Source of the DNA: Candidatus Parcubacteria bacterium
GTDB lineage: Bacteria; Patescibacteria; ABY1; BM507; UBA12075
DNA: 64,000 bases
Assembly: GCA_002869165.1 (NCBI GenBank)
Contig: PKTK01000001.1
Span: 372,001 to 436,000, forward strand
Direction of reading: 5' to 3'
Shown: piece by piece, positions 7,289-15,169 of the stretch
Numbering within the stretch: the first letter of the stretch is position 1
Layout: each line of letters opens with the position of its first letter
Program-made: the position numbers and the translations under genes
Notes under the pieces: generated by a model
Database searches by the model: none
What the model was told of the DNA's origin: nothing
Seen by the model: the letters and a program-made list of their open reading frames with translations, nothing else

Positions 7289-7621
7289 ATGAGTGAAATG
7301 TATAATGTTGCATTACGCTATACTATAAAAGCGGGGGGGTATCATGGAATAATTACATGGACTTCATTTGAAAGTAAAGAGGATTTTGACAAGTTTTATA
7401 CTGAGAAAATCAGAGAAAATCAGGAAGTTGTCGAAGAAGGAATTTCGGAGGAAAGATGTATGGATTTAACTGCTACAACTCCACTTGCCTGTCGTATAGC
7501 AGCAGCGCATGAGGAAGCAAACTCTTCAGGTGGTGAAATTAGCAAGTTTATTCTTGAGGCCGAGATGCAAAAAGCCGTGTTTGCACACACACAAGATAGA
7601 AAACGTCTTGGGATTAAATAG
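7289..7621 (+). CDS. Small protein of unknown function (110 aa)
   Basis: Not recognised. It is soluble and acidic with no signal peptide. A strong AAGGAGGAG ribosome site precedes the ATG, and a hairpin terminator follows the stop by 10 bases. Upstream, TTGACT with a possible TAAATT -10 at 17-base spacing may be its promoter. It is another of the monocistronic small genes of this stretch. Confidence 0.62.
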   Translation: MSEMYNVALRYTIKAGGYHGIITWTSFESKEDFDKFYTEKIRENQEVVEEGISEERCMDLTATTPLACRIAAAHEEANSSGGEISKFILEAEMQKAVFAHTQDRKRLGIK

Positions 7622-7631
7622 TTTATTTTCT

Positions 7632-7665
7632 TAGCTGGCAAAACATATTTGTCAGCTATTTTTTT
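7632..7665 (+). terminator. Terminator of the 7289 gene
   Basis: TAGCTGGCAAA pairs with TTTGTCAGCTA (11 bp, one G-U, loop ACATA), followed by seven T. Confidence 0.85.
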
Positions 7666-7703
7666 AGCCATTTAACAATATAGTAGTCGAATAATTTAAA
7701 ATA

Positions 7704-7732
7704 TTGACATTTCTTTTGTTTTAGTCTATACT
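7704..7732 (+). promoter_or_regulatory. Strong promoter of the cold-shock gene
   Basis: A perfect TTGACA (7704-7709), a 17-base spacer and TATACT (7727-7732). It predicts a start near 7739 and an unusually long 5' leader of about 100 bases before the ATG at 7841. Confidence 0.8.
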
Positions 7733-7738
7733 AAACAT

Positions 7739-7840
7739 TGAAAGTGCCAAATGCGAAGTGCTTTGGTATGTAGTAATATGTGAAGATATAAGTCGGATCT
7801 TTAGTATTTCTACCGATTAAAAATTTATCTTTACATTTAA
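7739..7840 (+). promoter_or_regulatory. Long structured 5' leader of the cold-shock gene
   Basis: About 100 untranslated bases contain CCAAA/TTTGG around 7750-7774 and TCGG/CCGA around 7793-7817. Long leaders that refold with temperature control cspA-type genes in other bacteria. That this one does so is inference, since only weak stems are visible. No Shine-Dalgarno is seen before the ATG. Confidence 0.4.
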
Positions 7841-8038
7841 ATGCAAGGAACAATCAAAAAATTGACTGACAAAAATTTTGGTTTCATTTCTACTTCTGAA
7901 TCTGACAAAGATGTATTCTTTCACGCTTCTGAGTTAACTGATGTTAGCTTTGATCAATTAAGTGAAGGCGATGCAGTAGAATTCGAGCTATCTGACACAC
8001 CAAAAGGAACTGCAGCAACACAAATCAAAAAAGCGTAA
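7841..8038 (+). CDS. Cold-shock domain protein (CspA family)
   Basis: A 65-residue single cold-shock domain, the usual length. The RNA-binding motifs are KNFGFIS (RNP1-like) and DVFFHAS (RNP2). Such proteins bind single-stranded nucleic acid and act as RNA chaperones. The gene stands alone between a consensus promoter and a strong terminator, consistent with high expression. Confidence 0.95.
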   Translation: MQGTIKKLTDKNFGFISTSESDKDVFFHASELTDVSFDQLSEGDAVEFELSDTPKGTAATQIKKA

Positions 8039-8055
8039 ATACTTTTTAGATAATA

Positions 8056-8086
8056 AAAACCCTGGTTTTAAAAATCAGGGTTTTTT
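8056..8086 (+). terminator. Terminator of the cold-shock gene
   Basis: AAAACCCTG/CAGGGTTTT stem followed by a T-run, 17 bases after the stop. Confidence 0.85.
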
Positions 8087-8112
8087 GTTTGACATCATTT
8101 TATTATATTCCA

Positions 8113-8307
8113 GGGCAGGATCTCTTGTCTTTCCGTTCTTGCCTGCCGTTAGGCAGGCGGTAAGCGAGCTTCGTGATATATAATACCCTTTGGGTCCACT
8201 TTGTCATGTCGAACGAAGTGAGACATCTATAATGGGTCAAAAAAACATATTTTGCTTTATTTTTTTAAAAACGTATTACAGATCTCTCCTTTCAGTCGAG
8301 ATGACAA
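8113..8307. repeat. Cluster of palindromic dispersed repeats
   Basis: The 427-base gap between the cold-shock and EamA-like genes has no ORF. It holds a CCTGCC-GTTA-GGCAGG palindrome (about 8142-8157) and a larger element (8211-8307). The larger element begins TTGTCATGTCGAACGAAGTGA and ends CAGTCGAGATGACAA, so its ends are inverted repeats. The TTGTCAT...ATGACAA ends match the repeats around the two GIY-YIG genes, but no nuclease gene is present here. I see nothing clear in 8308-8465 beyond AT-rich upstream sequence. Confidence 0.65.
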
Positions 8308-8465
8308 AAATAGCGCTTTAGTTTAAAACTGCATTTTAGCTAATATTTATAATTACCTAATATATTTATGCACCACCGTAATTATATGTAACCGATTTAA
8401 TTTGACATTAAAAAGTTAATATACTAGTATAAATAATCGATCTTAAAAATATAAATGGAGGAAAA

Positions 8466-8870
8466 ATGAATAATTTCAGTTATGCAGTTATTTCCGGTCT
8501 ATGTTTTGGTCTCTGGCCACTTTTTGTGAACAAAAGTCTTTTGAGTGGATTTGTATCTGCATTTTTCATATGTCTAGTGAGTATAATAATATTTTTTCCA
8601 ATGGCTTGGTCAAGTTTAGGCGAAATAAGAAATGCAAATATTTCCATGGTTCTTGTAGGGTCTGTGTTAAGTGCAATCGGTATAGTTTTTTTGACTCTTA
8701 TGTTAGCAAATACAAAGGACAAAGAAGTAAGCATTATATTCATAATTATGATTTGCTTTCAGATTGCTGTACCAGCTATATACCATATATACCTTGAAGG
8801 CGGGATTAGCTTGAATAAAGTAATCGGATTTATAGGACTGATAGTGACAGTTGTATTTTTGCAAAAATAA
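8466..8870 (+). CDS. EamA/DMT-like half transporter (134 aa)
   Basis: A small membrane protein with four predicted helices (around 5-22, 28-48, 58-80 and 88-132 with a short break). It resembles one half of a drug/metabolite transporter and would need to dimerise. The start follows a good TGGAGG site. The HD-domain gene starts 14 bases after the stop, so the two are probably co-transcribed. The substrate is unknown. Confidence 0.7.
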   Translation: MNNFSYAVISGLCFGLWPLFVNKSLLSGFVSAFFICLVSIIIFFPMAWSSLGEIRNANISMVLVGSVLSAIGIVFLTLMLANTKDKEVSIIFIIMICFQIAVPAIYHIYLEGGISLNKVIGFIGLIVTVVFLQK

Positions 8871-8884
8871 ACAACGGAGAAGAA

Positions 8885-9634
8885 ATGGTTGAATTAATAA
8901 GCTCAGGAAATACTACGGTGATAACTGGTGACTATGGGGCCAGAAAGAAAAGGGAGAGAGGAATGGATAGTATAAATAGAACAGGAATTAGTATTGATGG
9001 TCTAACAGAAGATGAGGTGAGGCGTCAACAAGAAAAGTATAAGGAAAATTTAAGAAAGGAAAAAGAAAAATACAGAAAAATTGCTGTAGGAATTTTTGAG
9101 GTCTTTGATCTTCTACGAACTCCTAGATCTGGCTGGAGACGCGTAGGTGTGCCACTCGCTATGATTGAAAATGTGGCTGAGCATGACTCTTTAACTGTTA
9201 AAATTGGAATAATAATTGCAATTTTGGAAGGAGAAGATCCAGGTTTGACCGCATGTTCACTTGCGTTTCATGATTCGGGCGAATCAAGAACTGGAGATCC
9301 TGATAAGATGTTCAAGCGATATTTCCCAAACAAAAAAGAAGCTGAAAAATTAGCTTTTTCTGATTTTACAGATTTTTTCCCTGGAGAAGTGAAAGAAAAA
9401 TTATTAAGTTACTTTAATAGATTTGAAGAGCAAAAAGAAATAATTGATAAAATCGGAAAAGACGCTGATTTGCTTCAAATGATATTCCAAGCAAGATATT
9501 TGGAAAGCATAGGATTTAAATTTGCTAAGTTATGGTATGAGAATTCTATACCGTTACTACACACTAAATCAGCCAAGAAGATTGCTGATGTTGCAATAAA
9601 GATAGATTTCTGGCAATGGTGTCTGGAAAAATAG
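8885..9634 (+). CDS. HD-domain hydrolase, YfbR/HDDC2-like nucleotidase
   Basis: A 249-residue protein. The first 65 residues are charged and poorly conserved. The HD domain follows, with VFDLLRTPRSGW, ENVAEHDSLTV (metal His), AFHDSGESRTGD (HD pair) and DADLLQM (final Asp). This pattern matches the YfbR 5'-deoxynucleotidase group, so dNMP dephosphorylation is the likely reaction. RTPRSGWxRxGVP and the HDxGExRTGD segment are typical of that family. A second ATG at codon 27 is a possible start, but a GGAGAAG site favours 8885. Confidence 0.78.
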   Translation: MVELISSGNTTVITGDYGARKKRERGMDSINRTGISIDGLTEDEVRRQQEKYKENLRKEKEKYRKIAVGIFEVFDLLRTPRSGWRRVGVPLAMIENVAEHDSLTVKIGIIIAILEGEDPGLTACSLAFHDSGESRTGDPDKMFKRYFPNKKEAEKLAFSDFTDFFPGEVKEKLLSYFNRFEEQKEIIDKIGKDADLLQMIFQARYLESIGFKFAKLWYENSIPLLHTKSAKKIADVAIKIDFWQWCLEK

Positions 9635-9644
9635 CAAAATCAAT

Positions 9645-9671
9645 AAAACCCGTCGAAATGAGACGGGTTTT
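9645..9671 (+). terminator. Terminator of the HD-domain gene
   Basis: AAAACCCGTC/GACGGGTTTT stem plus T residues, ten bases after the stop. Confidence 0.85.
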
Positions 9672-9672
9672 T

Positions 9673-9708
9673 ATTTTGGTACTACGTATCGATACGTAGT
9701 ACCAAAAT
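9673..9708. repeat. Perfect 36-bp palindrome
   Basis: ATTTTGGTACTACGTATC is followed directly by its exact reverse complement, with no loop and no mismatch. It abuts the terminator of the HD gene and faces the decayed oxidoreductase. It could be an operator or a protein-binding site. Its GGTAC/GTACC arms resemble those of the other perfect palindrome at 42337-42374. Confidence 0.8.
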
Positions 9709-9734
9709 CTTAAAGATATGTTTTCTATATTAAG

Positions 9735-10289
9735 TTATTTTTTGAATATCTTTTCAACCCGCTTGAGCATTTTTTCTTTTTCTTTGTCGCTTCGATGCCT
9801 CATTCCTGAAAAAGCGCAATGTTTTTGATTTTGAGTCCACAAAATTTAAATAAAGCAATTCCCCAAATTACATAATATGGCATACCCAGAAAAAAATACA
9901 TAATTTTAGGGCCATCTAATGATAGGAATACACTCGCACGCTTCCCTTTTAGAAGTCCCTCGGGTAGCTTATTGGAATACTATTTGCAAAACCTGATGTA
10001 AAAACCTGGTCAATGAAGTTTTTTAGAATTGCCGGCATGATATACCACCACATAGGGTGGATAAAAACTATTTTATCTGCCCAGGAAATCTTGTCTTGAT
10101 ATTTTTTTCTTAGCTTTAGCGGTTCAAGCTTTCTAATATCCTCAAATTCCAAGAACGGTAATTGTTCTTGCTCCTGGTACAAATCTATCAATTTAAGCTC
10201 AAATCCCCTGTTTTGAGTGATTTTACGGCATTTTTTGGCTATTCTGTGAGAAAAGCTATATTTTGATGGATGTGCTAGTATGATTAATT
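9735..10289 (-). pseudogene. Decayed NAD(P)H oxidoreductase (flavodoxin-like quinone reductase family)
   Basis: Minus-strand sequence from about 10289 reads LIILAHPSKYSFSHRIAKK in frame into KIVFIHPMWWYIMPAILKNF, the hallmark of the MdaB/KefF-type flavodoxin-fold family. There is no start codon: a TAA precedes the LIILAHP codons. Near 9975 a frameshift is needed to reach YSNKLPEGLLKGKRAS, and near 9803 another leads to FSGMRHRSDKEKEKML and a terminal stop. The gene thus lost its start and acquired at least two indels, so it is a genuine pseudogene. An ORF of 80 codons (9949-10191) is only a fragment of it. Confidence 0.85.
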
Positions 10290-10308
10290 TTTTTTATTTA
10301 TGTTTTTA

Positions 10309-10317
10309 TGATATAAT
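10309..10317 (+). promoter_or_regulatory. Extended -10 promoter of the 10375 gene
   Basis: TGATATAAT matches TGnTATAAT. No clear -35 is seen upstream, which is common for extended -10 promoters. Confidence 0.5.
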
Positions 10318-10374
10318 AGTATTAACAATAAATCAATTTGATCTTTTCTAAAAAAACCAAGGAGGTGATCTGAT

Positions 10375-10749
10375 ATGTGTAAATTTGGTCCAATAGCGGA
10401 GTTTAATGAAACAGTTAAAAGAAATAGACCGGAAACTCTTATTATGGCAGAAATATATCCCTGCCATATTATCAAAACAGACAAGATTTCCGGTGAAAGT
10501 AAAAAAGTGCTGGATGTTTTTAAGTATCGTATTCTAGCATTTGGTGAAGGTATTACCGAAGAATTAAAAGCTGAATATCCTATGGCTTTTATCGGTAATA
10601 TCTATGAGGTTATTTCTGAAGTACGTCGCCGAAAAAAAGAAAATGGCATAGAGAAACCAGCTGCTTACGACGAGGCAGAATCTGCTGCATTTCAAAAAAT
10701 ACTTGTATCTGCCAGAAATGCAGAAACAAAATTTAAGAATGCAGTTTAA
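10375..10749 (+). CDS. Small protein of unknown function (124 aa)
   Basis: Not recognised. It is soluble, without signal or membrane segments, and begins MCKFGPIAEFNE. A full AAGGAGGTGA ribosome site precedes the ATG, and a perfect hairpin terminator follows the stop by four bases. Expression looks independent of its neighbours. Confidence 0.65.
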   Translation: MCKFGPIAEFNETVKRNRPETLIMAEIYPCHIIKTDKISGESKKVLDVFKYRILAFGEGITEELKAEYPMAFIGNIYEVISEVRRRKKENGIEKPAAYDEAESAAFQKILVSARNAETKFKNAV

Positions 10750-10753
10750 TAAT

Positions 10754-10785
10754 AGGCGCTGTGCTTGCACAGCGCCTAGTTTTTT
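10754..10785 (+). terminator. Terminator of the 10375 gene
   Basis: A perfect 11-bp stem AGGCGCTGTGC/GCACAGCGCCT with a TT turn, then AGTTTTTT. The next ORF begins at the end of the T-run. Confidence 0.88.
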
Positions 10786-11187
10786 ATGAAAAAAGAAAAA
10801 GTTACAATATATTTTTGTGGTAATCCTCTTATGAAAGAGGATTCCTTACCTTTTGAATTAGTACCAATGCTTGAAAAGCATTTTCAGGAAAAAATTAAAT
10901 TTGTACATCATGACCCCAATGACAATCTACCAGTTTTAAATAGAATTTTTATTTTAGATGTAGTGATAAATACAATCGATGTTATAACAATAGAAAATGA
11001 AAAGCAACTAGAGACAGAAAGTATATATTCAGCTCACGACTGGGATTTGGCTTTTAATTTAAAATTGTTGTTAAAAATGAATAAACTCAAATCTTTTTTT
11101 ATTATTGGAATTCCTCCAAGTGGAGATGTGGATAAAATAAAAAAAGATGTTATTGCTATTATTGATAAAAATGTTTTAACTATTTAA
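10786..11187 (+). CDS. [NiFe] hydrogenase maturation protease (HycI/HyaD-like)
   Basis: This endopeptidase would remove the C-terminal tail of the hydrogenase large subunit after nickel insertion. The 133-residue protein carries FCGNPLMKEDSLPFELV near the start, matching the family's GNPxxxxDxxxxxV (first metal Asp/Glu), then FILDVVINTIDV and SAHDWDLAF with the later His/Asp. It converges with the large-subunit gene across a bidirectional terminator, which supports the assignment. The start has no Shine-Dalgarno and lies in the preceding terminator's T-run. The motifs are divergent, hence moderate confidence. Confidence 0.7.
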   Translation: MKKEKVTIYFCGNPLMKEDSLPFELVPMLEKHFQEKIKFVHHDPNDNLPVLNRIFILDVVINTIDVITIENEKQLETESIYSAHDWDLAFNLKLLLKMNKLKSFFIIGIPPSGDVDKIKKDVIAIIDKNVLTI

Positions 11188-11260
11188 TGTCGCTATAGAT
11201 TTTTTAAGTCCATGCCTTTACACATCAAGAAGTTGGGGCAAACAGGAATGACAAATAAAA

Positions 11261-11283
11261 AAAACGGCTTGCGCCGTTTTTTT
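11261..11283. terminator. Bidirectional terminator between convergent genes
   Basis: AAAACGGC/GCCGTTTT stem with a 4-base loop. It has an A8 run on the left and a T7 run on the right, and serves both the protease (+) and the hydrogenase (-) transcripts. A short ACAGGAATGACAAAT fragment of the dispersed repeat lies just before it. Confidence 0.85.
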
Positions 11284-11310
11284 ATGTGATATATTTAAGT
11301 ATTATGTAAT

Positions 11311-12594
11311 TTATTTTACATCCCAGTTTACACGCAAAAAGTGTGAGGCACACGACATACAAGGATCATAAGCTCTGATTATCTTTTCTGCTTCTTTTTT
11401 AATTACTTCTTCCCCATCGTTTAACTTTTCGTGAACCATCTGCCTTAGATCTTCTCTCAGATTTATTAGATTTTGAGCAGTAGGTATAACAAGATTTGTG
11501 TATCTAACCTTCCCTTCATCAATACCTAGCCAGTAATACAATGAACCTCGTGGGGCTTCAATTACCCCAACCCCTTCACCAGTAAGAGTTTCTGGTTTGA
11601 CTGGTTCTTCTTTTTTGAATTCGAAGTTCTGTAATAACTCAATTGAATGATCAACTGAATGAAGTGTTTCAAGGGCTTGGGCAAGATTATTGTGGTAAAT
11701 GTTTATTGAAGGAAATACATCAAGATATTTTTTGGCATCTTTTTTGGTGTTAGCGTGCATAGCTTCTTTATTTAAGTTTAAGCGAGGAAGTGAACCAACC
11801 ATGTATTCGTGCCCTTCAAATTTAAAACCTTTTGCTTGAGAATAAGGAATTACAACATCATGAAGATGGTCCCAAAAATCAGCTTCTGCCACTTCAGCGC
11901 CACTAGAAGAAACTATATTCCCTTCCAGATATGAAAAATCTTCAGTCTTAATAGCAACAAAATCTGTTTTCCTTTCTAATTTCCAGTCACATTCATAATA
12001 AATATCGCAGAGTTTTAAAACCATTTCTCTGATGCTTTTTAGTTCTTCTATCATTGCTGGAATTTTTTCCATATCAGGTACGGCTGAAAATCCACCAACT
12101 TGTTCATAAATAGCATGAACAGATCGACCAGCAATTAATTTTGATAAATTATTACCAGCTGCTTTTATATGAAGAGAGTCATTAATCAAATCCTTGTGCG
12201 ATTCAGCTAGATCAAGAGCTGAATCAACTCCGAATAAGTCAGGGAGAGAAAAGAAATATAGGTGTAGGGCATGATCTCTAATCATGAGAGAGTGCATAGT
12301 TAGTTTTCTCATGCGCATTGTCTGCTCAGTAGGTTTGATGTTCAGAGTTTTTTCAACAGCCTCAATACAAGCTGTCATGTGAGCAATAGAGCAAGTACCA
12401 CAGATACGAGAAGTAAGTTGTGGTACAGAGTTCCAATCAGCGCCTTTAACTGCTTGATTGAAAAAACGCATATTTTCCATAACTCGAAGATCCACATCTA
12501 CAACTTCTCCATCCCTGATCTTAATATCAAGATCAGCATGACCTTCGATTTTTGATATTTTATTTATTGATATGTCTAAATCATGTGAATGCAT
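11311..12594 (-). CDS. [NiFe] hydrogenase large (catalytic) subunit, group 3-like
   Basis: A 427-residue subunit holding the Ni-Fe site. The N-terminal motif RICGTCSIAH (residues 63-72) gives two cysteines, and DPCMSCASH (410-418) gives the other two. Cleavage by a maturation protease would release only FLRVNWDVK. The size and the SRICGTC form point to soluble group 3 enzymes (3b/3c/3d type) rather than membrane uptake forms; the subgroup is inference. The small subunit gene starts upstream with a 15-base gap. No diaphorase or HypABCDEF gene is in the window. Confidence 0.9.
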   Translation of the reverse strand: MHSHDLDISINKISKIEGHADLDIKIRDGEVVDVDLRVMENMRFFNQAVKGADWNSVPQLTSRICGTCSIAHMTACIEAVEKTLNIKPTEQTMRMRKLTMHSLMIRDHALHLYFFSLPDLFGVDSALDLAESHKDLINDSLHIKAAGNNLSKLIAGRSVHAIYEQVGGFSAVPDMEKIPAMIEELKSIREMVLKLCDIYYECDWKLERKTDFVAIKTEDFSYLEGNIVSSSGAEVAEADFWDHLHDVVIPYSQAKGFKFEGHEYMVGSLPRLNLNKEAMHANTKKDAKKYLDVFPSINIYHNNLAQALETLHSVDHSIELLQNFEFKKEEPVKPETLTGEGVGVIEAPRGSLYYWLGIDEGKVRYTNLVIPTAQNLINLREDLRQMVHEKLNDGEEVIKKEAEKIIRAYDPCMSCASHFLRVNWDVK

Positions 12595-12609
12595 AATAGT
12601 AAATTTAGT

Positions 12610-13071
12610 TTATAAGTATTTTTCAAATGTTTCTATAAATGTTTTTTCATCTATTGGGCAACCCATTACTTCATCATCTATTTTAACTGCTTCTTTTACG
12701 GCTAATGTTTTTGGCAGATAGTGGTATTTTTCAAGGTGGTCTTTTATTTCATTAGTTTGCTCTTCGTTGAAGTTGTTTCTTTGACCTGATGGTTGTGAGG
12801 TTATAGCACAAGATCCCATTGCAATTAAAATATCAGTTTTTTCGCGGATTTCTTTTATTTCTTTGAGTTCTTTTTCAGTGGATATTACGCCCTCGACCAA
12901 GGCAACATCCAAATGATCAAATTCGCTTTTATCACGAACTGATAAAAAATACCTTAGGTCTACTTTCTCAAGCCAAGGTACTAACTTTTCATTGAAGATT
13001 TCTATTAGATATATAGAACAGCCTTCATCGCATGAAAAGCTGAATATACCTATTTGTTTTTTTTCTGCCAT
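12610..13071 (-). CDS. [NiFe] hydrogenase small subunit (short, one-cluster type)
   Basis: A 153-residue electron-transfer subunit paired with the downstream large subunit. FSFSCDEGCS supplies Cys14 and Cys18, IAMGSCAITSQPSGQ the third cysteine and GCPID the fourth. These form the proximal [4Fe-4S] cluster. No extra ferredoxin-like domain or signal peptide is present, as in cytoplasmic group 3 enzymes, where other subunits take the electrons. Those partners are not seen here. Confidence 0.88.
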   Translation of the reverse strand: MAEKKQIGIFSFSCDEGCSIYLIEIFNEKLVPWLEKVDLRYFLSVRDKSEFDHLDVALVEGVISTEKELKEIKEIREKTDILIAMGSCAITSQPSGQRNNFNEEQTNEIKDHLEKYHYLPKTLAVKEAVKIDDEVMGCPIDEKTFIETFEKYL

Positions 13072-13128
13072 AGATTTATATTATTTATTATTTAATTTTA
13101 TTATAGCATTTTTTCCTTTATTTTAAAA

Positions 13129-13986
13129 CTAATTCGGATTTTTGACACAACGAAATCCTGTGGCATTACTTGTTTCAGTCGGTGTTGATACAATGTAATG
13201 AGTGTATTGCCCAGCCTCTTCTTTGTTGTTATAGTATCCTCCCCTAGCAATAGTTCTGGTTTTGGTATTTTTTATCCAAACGTAATCATTTTTGTACATC
13301 TCATCTGGTGTATTACTAGTTTCGGACGGAAAAGCATCATCTGGATTTATACCATTTACATAACCAGCTTCAGGAAGTTCTCTATAGGCAAATTCACCTT
13401 CTTCAACTGAACCGTCAACCCATTGCCATACATTACCAACCATATCATACGCACCTGAAAAAGAATAACAATTTTTTCCTGAACCAGTAAATCCTGGTTG
13501 ATTGAGCCAGTTTTCAGAAACCTGACAATCGTTTTCTCCCCAACCATTATCTAAGTCAGGGGTTCCCAAGGCAGCAACAGACCATTCTTTATTGGAAGGC
13601 AGTCTTTTTCCTTCTTTAACGCAAGCATAGTAAGCCTGGTTTTGAGAGATATTTGCCCAGGGGATATTTTCTTCTTTTGATATAGCATGACAATTAGGAT
13701 TGTCTATGTTGGCAGTGCTTTCTGAAAGATTTGTTGGGTTGCTAAAAGGACAGTTGGTGCTTGCAGATACTTCGTATTTATCTATACAAAAATCACCCCA
13801 AGAAGCTTGAACAAAAACCATGTCACTCGGGCATTTTGAGTTTGATTCTCCAAGAATAATACGACCAATAAGCGACTCTGAAATATCATCTCTGTGATCT
13901 ACCGCATCGATACTAGCAGTAGCAAGCAAGACAACGATAATGGAAGTTATGAAGTATTTTATTGATTTTAAAAAAAAATTTTTCAT
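13129..13986 (-). CDS. Exported FGE-sulfatase (SUMF1)-domain protein
   Basis: A 285-residue protein with an N-terminal hydrophobic signal (residues about 9-28). A formylglycine-generating-enzyme-like domain follows: MVFVQASWGDFCIDKYEVS, KRLPSNKEWSVAA, YDMVGNVWQWVDG and GFRCVK are its usual landmarks. In CPR such domains are often surface or binding proteins rather than sulfatase activators, and no sulfatase is present nearby. Several cysteines suggest disulfides outside the cell. The role is unknown. Confidence 0.82.
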   Translation of the reverse strand: MKNFFLKSIKYFITSIIVVLLATASIDAVDHRDDISESLIGRIILGESNSKCPSDMVFVQASWGDFCIDKYEVSASTNCPFSNPTNLSESTANIDNPNCHAISKEENIPWANISQNQAYYACVKEGKRLPSNKEWSVAALGTPDLDNGWGENDCQVSENWLNQPGFTGSGKNCYSFSGAYDMVGNVWQWVDGSVEEGEFAYRELPEAGYVNGINPDDAFPSETSNTPDEMYKNDYVWIKNTKTRTIARGGYYNNKEEAGQYTHYIVSTPTETSNATGFRCVKNPN

Positions 13987-14027
13987 TGAAGTAAAATATA
14001 CTTTATTATACCATTTTTTAATGCAAA

Positions 14028-14057
14028 CAAAAACCCCTTTTTGAAAAAGAGGTTTTT
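14028..14057 (-). terminator. Terminator of the lipoprotein gene
   Basis: On the minus strand AACCTCTTTTT pairs with AAAAAGGGGTT (one G-U) and TTTTTG follows. It lies between the lipoprotein gene and the FGE-domain gene. Confidence 0.65.
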
Positions 14058-14073
14058 TGGTGACTATGTATTT

Positions 14074-15081
14074 TTATTGAGTTATTTTACTAAAATTAAG
14101 AGTGATTCCTCTATCAAGATAAATAAGCGATAATTTAGTTTCGGAAACCTCTAGGATTTTGTATCTTACTTCACTATCACTATCTTCAACTATTAAAAAA
14201 GAGTCATTTTCAGATTTTTCTATTGTATATTTTGCACTAGCAATAATTTCACCTTGGCTGTAGTCAGTTTTCAGATCATTTTTAAATTGTATACTATAAG
14301 TTTCATCATCATCTGAGACCCATTCCCCTTTTATGGCTTCAGCTTTTGTTCCAAAGGGAATGAATTTAATCGTGTTAGAAATTTTGTCAAATTTATTAAA
14401 CCAGTCTTGAGCAAAATCACTGCCTTTGTTTTCGACCAATTGAGTGTAAAACTCTGCTTGCTTATCAAAATTCCAGATTGATTCATCACCACAATTCATA
14501 TTGTCAATTTGAAAATATTCTAGATTTTCTTTTATAATTTGGCCAGGATCAGCTTTTAAAGTAATTAGTATTTGATAGTCGTTATTAAAGAAGTACAATG
14601 ATCTTTCAAAAAGCACACTACAAACATCGAAACGTGATAAAACCATGAATTCTTGAGCATAAGTATCATCTATTTCGCGAACTTTTTTACTTTCCTTTAA
14701 TGGAAAATCAACACTGTTACCATACTCCCCTGTTGGTAGTAATAACATATTGGTTCTAGCAGTATCTTGGTCAAATCCCATTGGCCCATTTAGATTGTCT
14801 ATTTTTGTAGACTCAACGTGAAGAGATATTGGCCACTCGTTCATGGAATTCATCCCTACATCAAGTGGATATTTAAGAGTGATGCCAACTTTTTCATCTT
14901 CATAAACTGGCCACATATCTGTTTCGTTTTCAATTGCCTTTGCTCTGCCAGAATAATTAAATTCTTCTTCCTCTTGTGAAATTTGAGATTTATTTTCTTG
15001 GTTGTCGATGTTGTTGCTCAAGCAAGCACTCAAAGAAAACATTACTAGTAATAAGTAAATAAGGTTTTTGTAGATTTTCAT
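14074..15081 (-). CDS. Predicted lipoprotein (335 aa), unknown function
   Basis: The N-terminus is MKIYKNLIYLLLVMFSLSAC, a type II signal with lipobox LSAC and Cys at residue 20, so a lipid anchor is expected. The mature part is acidic and beta-rich with no recognised domain. A C-terminal piece (from about residue 250, GEWVSDDDETYSIQF) looks like a small lipocalin-like or stress-protein-type barrel, but this is only an impression. It is monocistronic. Confidence 0.72.
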   Translation of the reverse strand: MKIYKNLIYLLLVMFSLSACLSNNIDNQENKSQISQEEEEFNYSGRAKAIENETDMWPVYEDEKVGITLKYPLDVGMNSMNEWPISLHVESTKIDNLNGPMGFDQDTARTNMLLLPTGEYGNSVDFPLKESKKVREIDDTYAQEFMVLSRFDVCSVLFERSLYFFNNDYQILITLKADPGQIIKENLEYFQIDNMNCGDESIWNFDKQAEFYTQLVENKGSDFAQDWFNKFDKISNTIKFIPFGTKAEAIKGEWVSDDDETYSIQFKNDLKTDYSQGEIIASAKYTIEKSENDSFLIVEDSDSEVRYKILEVSETKLSLIYLDRGITLNFSKITQ

Positions 15082-15131
15082 ATTTGTATTATTAATAATA
15101 AATTCATTATAGCAAAATAAAATAAAATAAA

Positions 15132-15159
15132 AAAACCGTTATAATATTCTAACGGTTTT
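15132..15159 (-). terminator. Terminator of the 15170 gene
   Basis: AAAACCGTTA/TAACGGTTTT, a 10-bp stem with an 8-base loop and T/A-rich flanks, 10 bases past the minus-strand stop. Confidence 0.75.
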
Positions 15160-15169
15160 ATAATTGGGT

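Noticed and set aside
8211..8307. Insertion sequence
   Set aside because: No transposase is encoded and the element is only about 100 bp. It matches the palindromic repeat family instead.
9949..10191. An 80-aa oxidoreductase as an intact gene
   Set aside because: Conserved sequence continues on both sides in other frames and the true start is missing, so it is a pseudogene fragment.
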